Source: Cylindrotheca closterium (lineage: Eukaryota; Bacillariophyta; Bacillariophyceae; Bacillariales; Bacillariaceae). From it: 14,462 bases of DNA. The DNA lies in NCBI GenBank assembly GCA_933822405.4, contig CAKOGP040002114.1, positions 19,076-33,537 of the forward strand, read 5' to 3'. Shown here piece after piece: positions 1 to 8,464 of the stretch. The translations under genes were made by a program, and so were the position numbers. Below the pieces are notes generated by a model, which made no database searches, was not told where the DNA came from, and saw nothing but the letters and a program-made list of their open reading frames with translations. Positions within the stretch are counted from its first letter, which is position 1. Each line of letters opens with the position of its first letter.

Positions 1-334
1 ATATCCTTTCTGTTTGTTTGAAGAAAGTTCAAAATGGGGTTGTTTATTTACATTGCTTAAGGATTCGTACACGAGTCCTTATTCTTCCGCACAATGAAAT
101 TATGGCTGATATATTAGCCGCCGACGAGCAACTTGCTTCTATCCAATGCTGATGGCACTTTTGACTGAGTTCACATAAAATTATCCATTTCTTGGTCTCC
201 TACAGTAGTACTATTACAGTAGCCCAATCGATCATCAATCATCACCATTTTGATATTGTTTTATGCGAACACGCGTACAGTATACAAAAGCCGCATCATC
301 ATACATCGTCGTCACTATACTACTAGTAGCGATT
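1..334. other. 3' flank of the TMEM43-like gene, no gene seen
   Basis: This AT-rich stretch lies downstream of the minus-strand TMEM43-like gene. I see no supportable gene in it. It holds three copies of the heptamer TACAGTA (201-207, 215-221, 276-282), part of a window-wide noncoding pattern, and a cluster of ACTAGT-like hexamers that continues into the end of the gene. A short plus-strand open frame starting at 263 runs antisense across the gene's 3' end and has no protein-like features. Confidence 0.6.
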
Positions 335-1630
335 TTAAACAACGTTGTTACTACCACTAGTATCCATGGGAAGCATTTCATAGAATTGATCAAAACCATA
401 GGTCGCCCTACTAGTGACCTTGGGGACCCGTTCAGATCGAATCATTCTTCTTGCAATTTGAGTTGAAAAGGCCACCAATCCAAGTTGAAACAAACTGGTA
501 AGGGGAGCATAGGTAATCCACGAAAGTGCCATGACAGTCATGAATGTAAATCCTGAAAAGTAGGCAACTGCACCATTGCTTGCACTGTATACTAAATCGG
601 CAAAGAATGGGAATTGATCTTCAACAACATCCGCAATGACTGACATTGGTTCCACGATGATTTTGAATCCACCAATGATCAAAATGAACGCAAACAGTCT
701 CAACCATCCCTTCCACAAAGTTGCATTTGCATGAGCCCGAGTCATCATTTGCTTGGCACTGCGCCATCCCGGTTCCACCAATAGAATAGTACTGGTTTTG
801 CCTTGTTGTTGCTGTTTTGCTGGCGCCGTTTCAAAGGGTGCAAGACCTCCGCCACTGGTTTGCATGGCCACCACACTGATCACTTGTTCGGGGATTTGTT
901 GAAAAGAAACTCGGGCGTCGCCCACCTCGGGTGAAGTGGGGTCGTCACCAGTGTAGTAATATTGCTTACTAGGACCATCAACATCACCACTATCCTCATC
1001 ACTGTAGATTCGCAGACTGTTCTTGGTCGATTCGTCAGTAACAGTATTGATGGAAATGGTTCCATCATAGTCTTGGAACCAATTCATTGTCTCCAGGACA
1101 TTAGCTGACAAGAAATAGTTGCCAAGTTTGGTTGATTCTTGTTCTTCCTCATCGTCATCGTCAGCGTCAGCATAATAAGTACCGGAAGCAAAAGGAAAGG
1201 AAGTTGGATTCGAATATTTGTCAGGTTCTTCAAATTCCGTTGAATCAATCAAATCATTTTCCCATGCCTTGTTGTATTCAAAGGTTTCAGAAGAAAGGGC
1301 TTCTTCGTCCCATTGATACATCTCCACATAACGCTTCAATTTGACAATGCCGGTCTTGGAAACTCCAAACAAGGGATCTTGCACCTTTCCTGTAGAAGAA
1401 ACTTTGGCCCATCCATACAAATGAATCAATTTGCCATCATTTTCAGTCTTGATGGGAGAATCCGCATCCACATTGGTGACTGATTTGATGGTATTGCGAA
1501 AGATTTTGTGTTGTGTTCGAACGTGGCTTTCGTTGAAGATGAGGACCAAAAGTCCCATGACGAGTAGAATGGGCGCAAAGCAGACCCCGCGAATGTAGGT
1601 GTCTGTTTCTTCCCTTCGCGAGTCTACCAT
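335..1630 (-). CDS. TMEM43: TMEM43 (LUMA) family multi-pass membrane protein
   Basis: Single-exon gene of 431 residues with an ATG at 1628-1630 and a TAA stop at 335-337. Family members sit in the ER and inner nuclear envelope; the animal protein binds emerin and lamins. The architecture fits the family: one N-terminal membrane segment (about residues 14-33) followed by an NES motif matching the conserved NExRAV region, a long lumenal domain, then three hydrophobic segments (about 310-328, 338-360 and 362-390). Lumenal hallmarks visible are MYQW (104-107), FEYNKAW (117-123), a downstream NP (141-142), VGDARVSF (236-243) and SVVAMQ followed by APF (252-266). The acidic run at 155-165 is a local insertion, and the length is close to the roughly 400 residues of animal members. 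The 5' leader is CAACA-rich. Family assignment is strong; the role in this organism is inferred only from the family. Confidence 0.9.
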   Translation of the reverse strand: MVDSRREETDTYIRGVCFAPILLVMGLLVLIFNESHVRTQHKIFRNTIKSVTNVDADSPIKTENDGKLIHLYGWAKVSSTGKVQDPLFGVSKTGIVKLKRYVEMYQWDEEALSSETFEYNKAWENDLIDSTEFEEPDKYSNPTSFPFASGTYYADADDDDEEEQESTKLGNYFLSANVLETMNWFQDYDGTISINTVTDESTKNSLRIYSDEDSGDVDGPSKQYYYTGDDPTSPEVGDARVSFQQIPEQVISVVAMQTSGGGLAPFETAPAKQQQQGKTSTILLVEPGWRSAKQMMTRAHANATLWKGWLRLFAFILIIGGFKIIVEPMSVIADVVEDQFPFFADLVYSASNGAVAYFSGFTFMTVMALSWITYAPLTSLFQLGLVAFSTQIARRMIRSERVPKVTSRATYGFDQFYEMLPMDTSGSNNVV

Positions 1631-1650
1631 TTTGCTTTTATTGGTGTTTT

Positions 1651-1680
1651 GTTGTTGTGTTGTTGTGTTGTTGTGTTGTT
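1651..1680 (-). repeat. 8-bp tandem repeat in the TMEM43-like 5' leader
   Basis: The octamer GTTGTTGT is repeated 3.75 times directly upstream of the minus-strand ATG. In the sense direction it reads as an (ACAACAAC) leader that is almost free of G and probably unstructured. CAA-rich leaders are known to favour translation in some systems; any such effect here is inference. Confidence 0.75.
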
Positions 1681-2529
1681 TTGGTTTGATGATGATTTCA
1701 GATTGTTGGAGTCAGAATATACCTAAACGAAAAGACGGCAAAAACTCGACGATTCCGATGGATGAAAGAAGACGACAAATTCCCAGTTTCCACTTATTGC
1801 AACGCCATCAAAAGCCCGTTTTGAACATCTTGGAAACGAATCTTGTCTTGCAAAACTTAATACCCATCACCCACGGAAAGATTCAATCTTTGAATCTTTT
1901 TGATACGACCACAAATCTTTTCCCCTCGCGACCTAATTGCAGACGTGGCAGAAAGATGAGAATCACACACTGTACAGTACACTATTCATTCATTACACCG
2001 CCGGTGCGCATTGTCACCACCAGCACTCAACGACTCGAACCATACACCAGTATACTGTACACTGTACCGCATATGAATATGCAGTGCAAGAGAATAGTAC
2101 AGTGCAACCAAGACAAATCCAAAACAATCATTGTGCGTACAAATGACAGCTTCCTCTCTTTGTTCAGACAAAAGATGAACGGAAATGGTGAGAGATTGCT
2201 TAGAGGCCACATCAATGACAACAATCAACTTTCTCGTGAATACTGCATTGTCATGATGAAATAACTAGTGTGGAATTTTCATGGAAGCGATCGATGGGCG
2301 GTGGATGCTGGATCGGATGGATGGAGCGAATGATCCAGATTCCTCTTGCTCGGGCGGGCTACGTCGACATCCTGTAGTGCTGATGATGACAACATGAAGT
2401 TACTGCTTTCGCATGCTTCATCTACCTTGCGAGTGTGCTCATACAATGATTGTCTCCGCCAGCAACGGAGGTGCGACAGAATCTCGTGGTGAATCATCAC
2501 TGCGCATCGGTGGTGCGATGATCATCGGG

Positions 2530-2533
<4 letters not shown>

Positions 2534-2565
<32 letters not shown>
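2534..2565. repeat. (AT)16 dinucleotide microsatellite
   Basis: A pure AT dinucleotide run of 32 bp in the divergent spacer. It is likely polymorphic in length and could extrude as a cruciform. It creates a false run of Ile-Tyr in one reading frame. Confidence 0.9.
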
Positions 2566-2567
<2 letters not shown>

Positions 2568-2919
2568 TAGATGGTGGATGCTGCTGAACCACTGCGTGAA
2601 TTTTTGTTTGACTCAGCTTTTTATAATTCGTTTGGAATGCACAGTGCTGTACACTGTATCTATTGTGAGAGAAATTAGTACGTCAATGCAGTCTCTTGCT
2701 TGCTCCTGTTGGTGCTCGAGAATAGAAATTAGAACGATGATTGTACGGATGCAAGAGGTTGTGCAGAGTGCCGAAGGTCTTCTATCCTTCAGTAATTTAC
2801 AAAATATTAATGAAACCGAGGATATATATTTTATAATATCGAGGTGTACGGTAATAAAATATTTAGTAGTGGAAAAAATGATATCTTGGTGGATACACGC
2901 AGTAGTGCTACCACGTCAC

Positions 2920-2973
2920 AAAAAATCAAGCGATTTGATTTGTGGAAAAAAAATCAAGCGATTTGATTTGTGG
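2920..2973. repeat. Tandem duplicated 26-bp hairpin unit, period 28
   Basis: Two identical 26-bp copies (2920-2945 and 2948-2973) separated by two A residues. Each copy contains a perfect 7-bp inverted repeat, AAATCAA and TTGATTT, around a GCGAT centre, followed by GTGG. The duplication lies 120-175 bp upstream of the ATG at 3094. It could be a duplicated binding site or simple slippage; no known motif was recognised. Confidence 0.8.
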
Positions 2974-3093
2974 AAAACATTGGGCACAAACAACGGCTAC
3001 TTGATTGTCACATTTTGCGATCGATCGATCACTCAAATATCATTTCCAAAGAATTTCTTTCAGTAACAACATCCATCGTCATCTCTTTCAACA

Positions 3094-4760
3094 ATGACGC
3101 GAACAGCATCCAATGCCATCCAAGGAGTCTCAACTCTGATTCTTTTCCTTCAGGCTGCAAGTCCAACTGCAGGGTTGGTGACACCACCACAGCTGGAAAC
3201 ACGAAGAAGCACCCAACTCGGCGCAAAGCTTGGTCCTTCCTTCGATGGAGCCTGGAATCCCAGAAAGATGACAGAAACTGTCTTTGAGAATTTTTCTCAG
3301 TCAAAAGAGTCTCTGATGGCCTCTATGGAACACCAAAAGGAAGTACTGGCCGAGTCTATGGACCAACAGAAGGAGCAACTCCAGCAACTGCAGCAGCAAC
3401 AACAAAAACTAATGGCAGACATCGACCTACCTTTCCACAAGCCTAGTATTCATGCGATGGAAGATAACACTGGGTTCGTCCTCATGGGAGGACACAGGCC
3501 TGACATCATCCAAATGACTGTCACATCTCAAGATTCAACAGCCAGCAGCAGTATTGCTAGCACCATGGAATCTTCCGCTGTATCCGAAACAGTACTCCCC
3601 CAATTGCTTCAAGAATCCAACGATCTTTTACAAGTGGATAGCAACGCAAATGACGCTATGGAGTTGGTCGCTTCCATTGACAAACAAGTAGATCAGCAAG
3701 TGGCTCAGCTCGAAGCCGCCAAGGCAGCCGTCCTTGACGACACCCTTCCTACTGATACTTTCGACAAGGTCGCCACGGATACTGCCCCACTCCAGCATAC
3801 GGGCGGAGTCGACATGATGACCCCTCAAGACATGATTAACAAGGACGGTATGATCTCTGCCATTGATATCGATACGGAACGAGTCGGTCCCATTTCTACC
3901 ACTGAAGTTATGCAAGCCTTGCAAGATGTCACGGTGAACGCCAAGCAGCAAATGTCGGACACTGTAGCTGCCAACAAGTTCCACTTTTTGGAAAGCACTG
4001 ATAACAAAGGTTTTGAAGTCAAGGAAATTGGAGAGGACTCGGTCGACATGTTGCACAAGTTGGGAAATGGCATGGTTGACAGTATGAAATCCGTCTCAAA
4101 CAACCTATTGCACTTTGTTGAGGAAATGATGAAGGGGTCAAAAGATGGATTTTCCTCCTCGGGGCTGCTCCAGAGCGCCCAAGAATCGATTCAAAAGGTA
4201 CGTGCTGATGAAAGATGGGTCAGCATATACGCCTTCTCGGGATTCTCACATCGACATCTTTTGCAATGAATTCCCAATATCCATATCCATTCGTCTGTTA
4301 CGTCCCGCTTCAGATTGTAGACGGTGGAATTGAATCCGTCATGGCTACAGTGAATTCGGTTGGAGATATCACCATCCGCGATATGATCACCAACCTCGTT
4401 TCCTTGGTGGCTTTGGTGGTCAAAGTCTTGTTCCAGTTGGTATCGACACTAGTCGCTGCCGCCAGTGGAAAGGGTGTTACAGCATGGGTGGACCAAAGCA
4501 ATGCTGCCATTCACCAGGGCGCTTTAGCATTGCAAGATCAAGCAGAACACTTCAGTAATGACCTTTCTCATCAAAGTCTAAATGAAATGGTCGCCATGGT
4601 CGATTCCTACTTGCATGCATCAACCACCTACATGGCTGACACCGCCACTACTGTTTTAAGTATGGGAGAGATGACTGGAAACCTGGCAGCTCCACTCGTG
4701 AGCGCCATCTTTACCGAGGGTACCATCAGCACATGGAATGCACTATCGGACAAGTTCTAG
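3094..4760 (+). CDS. Unknown protein with leader peptide, coiled coil and hydrophobic C-terminal segment; join(3094..4197,4314..4760)
   Basis: I do not recognise this family. The spliced model has 516 residues (368 + 148), joined by a phase-0 GT-AG intron with donor GTACGT at 4198 and acceptor CAG ending at 4313. The ATG follows a CAACA context. The N-terminus (residues 1-27) is hydrophobic with an Ala-Ser-Pro-Thr-Ala-Gly end that resembles a signal-peptide cleavage site. It is followed by a Thr/Arg/Ser-rich stretch that could be a plastid transit peptide. The classic diatom ASAFAP phenylalanine is absent, so plastid targeting is only possible. Residues about 65-110 are Gln/Glu/Lys-rich and probably coiled coil, with a short polyQ run. 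The middle is hydrophilic and Met/Asp/Ser-rich. Residues about 394-416 are strongly hydrophobic and may span or associate with a membrane. The remaining C-terminus looks helical and amphipathic. The gene is convergent with the next one. Confidence 0.75.
4198..4313 (+). other. Intron of the coiled-coil protein gene
   Basis: A 116-bp intron beginning GTACGT and ending in a pyrimidine-containing CAG. Removing it keeps the reading frame (phase 0) and joins Gln-Lys to Ile-Val-Asp. Without splicing the frame stops at 4269. Confidence 0.85.
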
Positions 4761-5043
4761 ATTTTGAACGTTACATAGCTATAGCATCGTACCAGTTTTC
4801 TCTACTGGCCCTACTAGACCTATTTGTTGCGTCAACAGCATTTTCTCTGCCCTGATCAAGAGTACGGTATATTCTTGCCCTGCTGATGGGATGACCGACT
4901 GACTTGAATTGAAATCAGATCCTTGTCTTGGTTCATTTCTAACAATACAGGACACGAATGGTGGTACAAACTACAATGATAATCAAGCTTTCGATTTCAA
5001 AAAGACCTTTCTCTCTTATTTAAATTCGCTGAATATTGAATTA
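4761..5043. other. Convergent 3' intergenic region
   Basis: This 283-bp region lies between the stop codons of two convergent genes and should hold both 3' UTRs. I see no gene, no strong hairpin and no clear repeat. Confidence 0.6.
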
Positions 5044-5994
5044 TTACACACAGCCGATGCACGACAAGCGTTCTTGCATATAGTCAAACGAGAAGACATT
5101 GACCGGCCCAGCTTCTTGTTCTTCCTCTCCGCACTCGTCGTCTTCTTCTTTTTCTTCTTGCGAATCATCGTCTTCTAACAAATCTTGTGCAGCAGCATCA
5201 TCATCATCATCATCATCCAATTCTTGCACATCGGATGAGGCTTTATCCTGTGAATCTCGAGACTCGTCAGAAAAGGATTCTTCTACCGGATTTATCGCAG
5301 ATAAGGCACTCAATAAGGAGCTGTCCAACTCGAATACTGTCGGTTCTACCATTTCCTTTGGCTTGAAGGAAAGAACCGGCAGTGGCATGGAATCGGAAGT
5401 AGTATCGAGTGACGTTTTCGAGTGCGTTGCTAAAGAGACTTTCTTTCCTCGAAGTTGATCACGGTATTGTAGTGACTGCTTCAAAGTGCCGCCGTTTTCA
5501 TCAACATCCATGGACATTGAGAACTGCGCACTGCTTTCCAAATCAGCAAAGCTTCTTCCATCTTGACGCCATCGATCGGACCTAGCTTCCAAGAACTCAG
5601 CATCCAAGTCGGACAAGTTTTGCGCACTAGTAGCGTACAAACTCTTTGCTGTGTTTGAGAAGACCATCGTCTCTTGCATCTTTTCGTGATTCGACTGAGT
5701 GTCATCGCTCGATTGAGACGAGGAAAGAGACTGCAAGGAAGGGGTTGTGTTATCAACAGTAGACATGATAGGAATTGATCCCTTTTCTGATGAGGTCACT
5801 ACTCCATGATTCAATGGCATTCGGTCCATAGTATCCAGCGAACTTAACATCTGCTTGGTACTTGTGGTCTTTTGCCGTTTGGTGAACCTTGAAAAGAATG
5901 AAGATTTCTTCTTTCGGTTGTTTCGTTGAAGAGCTTTTGTTGAAGAGCTTGAAAAGCTGCCCTTTTCAATTGTTGATCTGTGAACAGCATTCAT
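5044..5994 (-). CDS. Hypothetical protein with basic N-terminus and Asp/Glu-rich tail
   Basis: I do not recognise this family. The preferred ATG is at 5992-5994 (context AAAAATGA), giving 316 residues. An in-frame ATG at 6124-6126 would add 44 residues, but that stretch reads like translated leader: a Lys/Asn repeat, then a Tyr/His/Leu-rich run. From the preferred start, residues about 24-47 form a basic Lys/Arg/Phe/Ser patch resembling a nuclear localisation or membrane-binding segment. A Ser/Thr/Gln-rich middle follows, with a small predicted helical core around the motif LDAEFLEARSDRW (about 130-142). Residues about 259-294 are almost all Asp, Glu, Ala and Gln. The last 20 residues return to mixed composition and end in SCIGCV, with two Cys near the terminus but no CaaX box. 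The protein is probably largely disordered. It diverges from the repeat-protein gene. Confidence 0.65.
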   Translation of the reverse strand: MNAVHRSTIEKGSFSSSSTKALQRNNRKKKSSFFSRFTKRQKTTSTKQMLSSLDTMDRMPLNHGVVTSSEKGSIPIMSTVDNTTPSLQSLSSSQSSDDTQSNHEKMQETMVFSNTAKSLYATSAQNLSDLDAEFLEARSDRWRQDGRSFADLESSAQFSMSMDVDENGGTLKQSLQYRDQLRGKKVSLATHSKTSLDTTSDSMPLPVLSFKPKEMVEPTVFELDSSLLSALSAINPVEESFSDESRDSQDKASSDVQELDDDDDDDAAAQDLLEDDDSQEEKEEDDECGEEEQEAGPVNVFSFDYMQERLSCIGCV

Positions 5995-6359
5995 TTTTGT
6001 GTGTTTTACAAGTGTGCAATATTGTAACAAATGTGTCAGTATGGCGTAGTGATGAATGAAACCTTTTGTCGCTATCGTTGCATCCAAAAGAGATCCTGTG
6101 GTTTTGTTTTTGTTTTTGTTCGACATGGGATTTTGATGGTAAAATATCGCGTGCCGGATTTCTATTTTTGAACCTGCAAATGCCGTTATTCAATTATGGC
6201 TTGCGCGCATCCAGTTGTCACATGGCCGTTTTAACGTTGCTGTTCTTTGACGGTTGATACCGTTACTTTTTGACACTGTATCCTACGTCTTTCACATTTT
6301 GCACACATCAAAGAATTTTCTGAAAGATCCTTCTTGGAATCAATCGTCACTCCAACACA
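5995..6359. promoter_or_regulatory. Divergent promoter region
   Basis: This 365-bp region lies between the preferred start of the minus-strand acidic-tail gene and the plus-strand repeat-protein gene. It must hold both promoters and 5' UTRs. A (TTTTTG) run at about 6101-6120 gives the Lys/Asn codons of the alternative N-terminal extension on the minus strand. No specific element was recognised. Confidence 0.5.
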
Positions 6360-7979
6360 ATGAGACGCTTTTTAATTCTCGTACTCTACACTCTTCTCCT
6401 CTCCCATCCACTAGTGGCTCTAGGGGATGCCACTTCAGACCACGCCCAGCCCCATGCTAGAAGCCTTGCGACGATGCAAGCAAGAGGTGTGGGAAATGGA
6501 AATGGAAATCGAGATGACAGTGCGGTTGGACCTAGCGTGCCTACTGGAGCAACTGATGATGAAGAAAATGGCGATGATGCTACCGTTAAAGCGGATGACG
6601 ACGGAGTTGATGATGATACTATCGTGGCACCAGGATTCTTAACAAGTGCCAGTTCCAACAATGCCGATGACGACACTGGTGAGGACAATACTGTCAAGCC
6701 AGGAATAGGGAACAACGATGCTGTTTTGAATGATGATCTCAACAAACAAGGTGACGACGAGTATGACACTGATGATGGCAAGACAATCATCGTTGACGAT
6801 GACGATGAGGAAGATGGAACTCCAGCTTCACCACCTATTCCAGCTTTTTTTCAATCCCCAGCTTCGCCGACCCCAAACCCAACATCATCTGCATCCTTGA
6901 CTTCGGCACCAACAGATGAACCAACAGATTCACCATCATCCTCGCCAACCCAAACACCGGTACCGACCGTCGCAGCATCTGATGCTCCATCATCAACGCC
7001 TACACAAACGGCTGCACCCACAATTGCAGCATCAGATGCCCCATCGTCCACACCAACACAAACGCCAGTACCCACACTTGCTGCATCAGATTCCCCATCA
7101 TCCGTACCAACAAAAACGGTTTCACCAACCGCCAAGTCATCGGACTCGCCCTCTTCGACACCAACGACCGCCCCAAGTGATCCTCCTGCTTCCGAGCTGC
7201 CTTCCACCTCTCCTACTAGTGATCCGACTAGTGCCCCCACTTATCTATCTACCAACAAGGACAAGGACAACCAAGCACCTCTCGCTGATCTAGTCACACG
7301 CTTTCTCAGGCCATTTTCTCTTCGTCTTTCCGTGAAAGAAACTGAAACTGCCACGGATGAAGAGATCCGGGCTGCCGTGAAACTCTCTCTAGAGCAGTTG
7401 CTCGAGACCAAGTTGGGTCTGATCTTTAGTGATCTCACTGGCATCGTTTTGGACTATTTTGCCCCCCAAAGCCGAAGCGTCGGTTCTGAATTGTACTCTT
7501 TCACTGGCAAGGGGTTCTTCAATTCGACACCAGTCACCGCGCCATCTCACGCAGCTCTCCAAGCAGCCCAAATGAAAGTGCTCTTTGAATTTCTGTTTGA
7601 GCTAGAAGAAATGATGAAAGGCAATGGAATTGATGTTGATACGGTTGTAGTTCAGGTTTCAACCGATTCAAAACAAGACGAAGGGGTCAGCGACAAAAGC
7701 AGCGGTGAAGGACAGCAGGGTGTCACAATTCCATTTGACGACGACGATGATGAGGATGACGACAGAGAAACAATCTCGCTTGGAGTACAGGATGGTCCAA
7801 ATAGCTCTTCCAGCGTCTACGTCGTCATTGCCTCTACTCTCACCGTGTCTGTGGGACTGATTGTGCTAGGATTCAAGCGAGGCTTTGGACGCAACGAGCC
7901 AGAAGCTGTGAGCAGTACTTCAAGTCGCCAACCTCGTACGAATGTCATGGTGGTTGATGCTGACGAATCGCCAGTATAG
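6360..7979 (+). CDS. Secreted or cell-surface type I membrane protein with acidic and Pro/Thr/Ser repeats
   Basis: Single-exon gene of 539 residues starting at the ATG at 6360. Residues 1-22 form a clear signal peptide: two Arg, a Leu-rich core and a Val-Ala-Leu-Gly-Asp boundary. Residues about 64-152 are rich in Asp/Glu, Gly and Asn. Residues about 155-295 are Pro/Thr/Ser-rich with five 18-residue repeats (185-274). Residues about 305-435 form a predicted folded domain with alternating hydrophobic pattern (LRLSVKE, LEQLL, LIFSDLTGIVLDYF) and a long helix near 397-420. A second acidic cluster spans 459-469. A membrane segment lies at about 486-504, followed by a basic Lys-Arg stop-transfer and a cytosolic tail of about 33 residues. 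Pro/Thr/Ser repeat proteins of this type are common in diatom surfaces and cell walls and are probably O-glycosylated. Exact function is unknown; I did not find evidence for a named frustulin, pleuralin or silaffin. Confidence 0.85.
   Translation: MRRFLILVLYTLLLSHPLVALGDATSDHAQPHARSLATMQARGVGNGNGNRDDSAVGPSVPTGATDDEENGDDATVKADDDGVDDDTIVAPGFLTSASSNNADDDTGEDNTVKPGIGNNDAVLNDDLNKQGDDEYDTDDGKTIIVDDDDEEDGTPASPPIPAFFQSPASPTPNPTSSASLTSAPTDEPTDSPSSSPTQTPVPTVAASDAPSSTPTQTAAPTIAASDAPSSTPTQTPVPTLAASDSPSSVPTKTVSPTAKSSDSPSSTPTTAPSDPPASELPSTSPTSDPTSAPTYLSTNKDKDNQAPLADLVTRFLRPFSLRLSVKETETATDEEIRAAVKLSLEQLLETKLGLIFSDLTGIVLDYFAPQSRSVGSELYSFTGKGFFNSTPVTAPSHAALQAAQMKVLFEFLFELEEMMKGNGIDVDTVVVQVSTDSKQDEGVSDKSSGEGQQGVTIPFDDDDDEDDDRETISLGVQDGPNSSSSVYVVIASTLTVSVGLIVLGFKRGFGRNEPEAVSSTSSRQPRTNVMVVDADESPV
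6912..7181 (+). repeat. Five coding tandem repeats of 54 bp (18 residues)
   Basis: Consensus T-x-A-A-S-D-x-P-S-S-x-P-T-Q-T-x-x-P, at residues 185-202, 203-220, 221-238, 239-256 and 257-274. The two central copies are nearly identical in protein but differ at several third codon positions, so the array is not a very recent duplication. The outer copies are more diverged. Confidence 0.85.
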
Positions 7980-8464
7980 AATGGCAAGATTCATATCTTC
8001 TCCTAGTTGTTGAGACCTCTATGGTCTTTGTATTTAACAACCTTGTCGGGAAAGTGGCACCTTGCTCGCTACAGTACTACCTCTCCAGCTAAATTACTGC
8101 GTGGTTTCGAAATGCCTCTTGCGTGTATACTTAAAAAACACCCAAGCATAAACAAAAAAACTTTTTATAAAATGAATGCATGTACAACTGAAATGCTTAT
8201 ATCTGCGAGCAATCAGTCGTCAAAAGTGAACTACCGTACTTTCCTCAGCATGGCTGAACACTGAACACCCATCGCCCAACCGTTGACTTCCTCCTTTCTC
8301 CTTTTCGCCAAAACGCCCAGGATTCAAAGCAAAATGAAACGTGCGGAGAGACGAGAGATCCTCATCATCTCGACCTCTCAATACGACACTTCTAGTTTCT
8401 AGTCTTGCATTTTGTGTTGATAGACACAAATACATCCAATCGTAGTACAGTTCGCAGTGCAGCC
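7980..8464. promoter_or_regulatory. Intergenic region and 5' leader of the AK-HSDH gene
   Basis: This 485-bp region lies between two tandem plus-strand genes. It contains a TACAGTA at 8070-8076, A-rich runs around 8131-8175, and two upstream ATGs that open short frames (8250-8264 and 8334-8402). A TTG at 8405 is in frame with the downstream gene, but no in-frame ATG exists upstream of 8465 before a stop. The transcription start cannot be placed. Confidence 0.5.
8334..8402 (+). other. Upstream open reading frame ahead of AK-HSDH
   Basis: An ATG in an AAAATGA context opens a 22-codon frame ending at TAG 8400-8402, which is 62 nt before the main ATG. The peptide is basic at its N-terminus. If the transcript starts upstream of 8334 this uORF would affect translation of the enzyme; whether it is transcribed is not known from sequence. 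Confidence 0.4.

Larger units (their letters stand above)
1631..3093. promoter_or_regulatory. Divergent intergenic region between the TMEM43-like gene and the coiled-coil gene
   Basis: This 1.46 kb spacer separates two divergent start codons, so it should hold both 5' UTRs and promoters. I see no convincing gene. Long open frames at 1599-2264 and 2413-3066 have low-complexity, non-protein-like translations. The spacer contains an 8-bp tandem repeat (1651-1680), a TA tract (2534-2565), a tandem hairpin repeat (2920-2973), and several TACAGTA/TACTGTA or GTACAGT-type motifs around 1969-1980, 2053-2066, 2097-2103 and 2641-2660. A GATC-rich palindromic run sits near 3019-3031, about 65 bp ahead of the downstream ATG. 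Promoter elements could not be placed exactly. Confidence 0.5.

Noticed and set aside
1599..2264. 221-codon plus-strand open frame in the divergent spacer
   Set aside because: The translation starts inside the antisense of the TMEM43-like gene, runs through the repeat leader and has no domain or plausible composition. Treated as a chance frame.
2413..3066. 217-codon plus-strand open frame
   Set aside because: It is kept open partly by the TA microsatellite (Ile-Tyr run) and by the duplicated hairpin unit. No protein-like features are visible.
5099..5458. Ser-rich plus-strand frame
   Set aside because: It is the complement of the Asp/Glu-rich tail of the minus-strand gene; GAT and GAA runs read as Ser codons on the other strand.
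6386..7240. Minus-strand frames with Ser-rich and Gly/Val-rich translations
   Set aside because: They are antisense shadows of the acidic and Pro/Thr/Ser-rich regions of the surface protein.
6360..7979. Assignment to a named silica-associated cell wall protein (pleuralin, frustulin or silaffin)
   Set aside because: The Pro/Thr/Ser repeats alone are too common in diatom surface proteins, and I see no Cys-rich frustulin repeats or Lys/Ser silaffin motifs.
8405..8464. 20-codon N-terminal extension of AK-HSDH
   Set aside because: The frame opens at TTG, not ATG. The first in-frame ATG is 8465, which has a good context and leads directly into the kinase motif.
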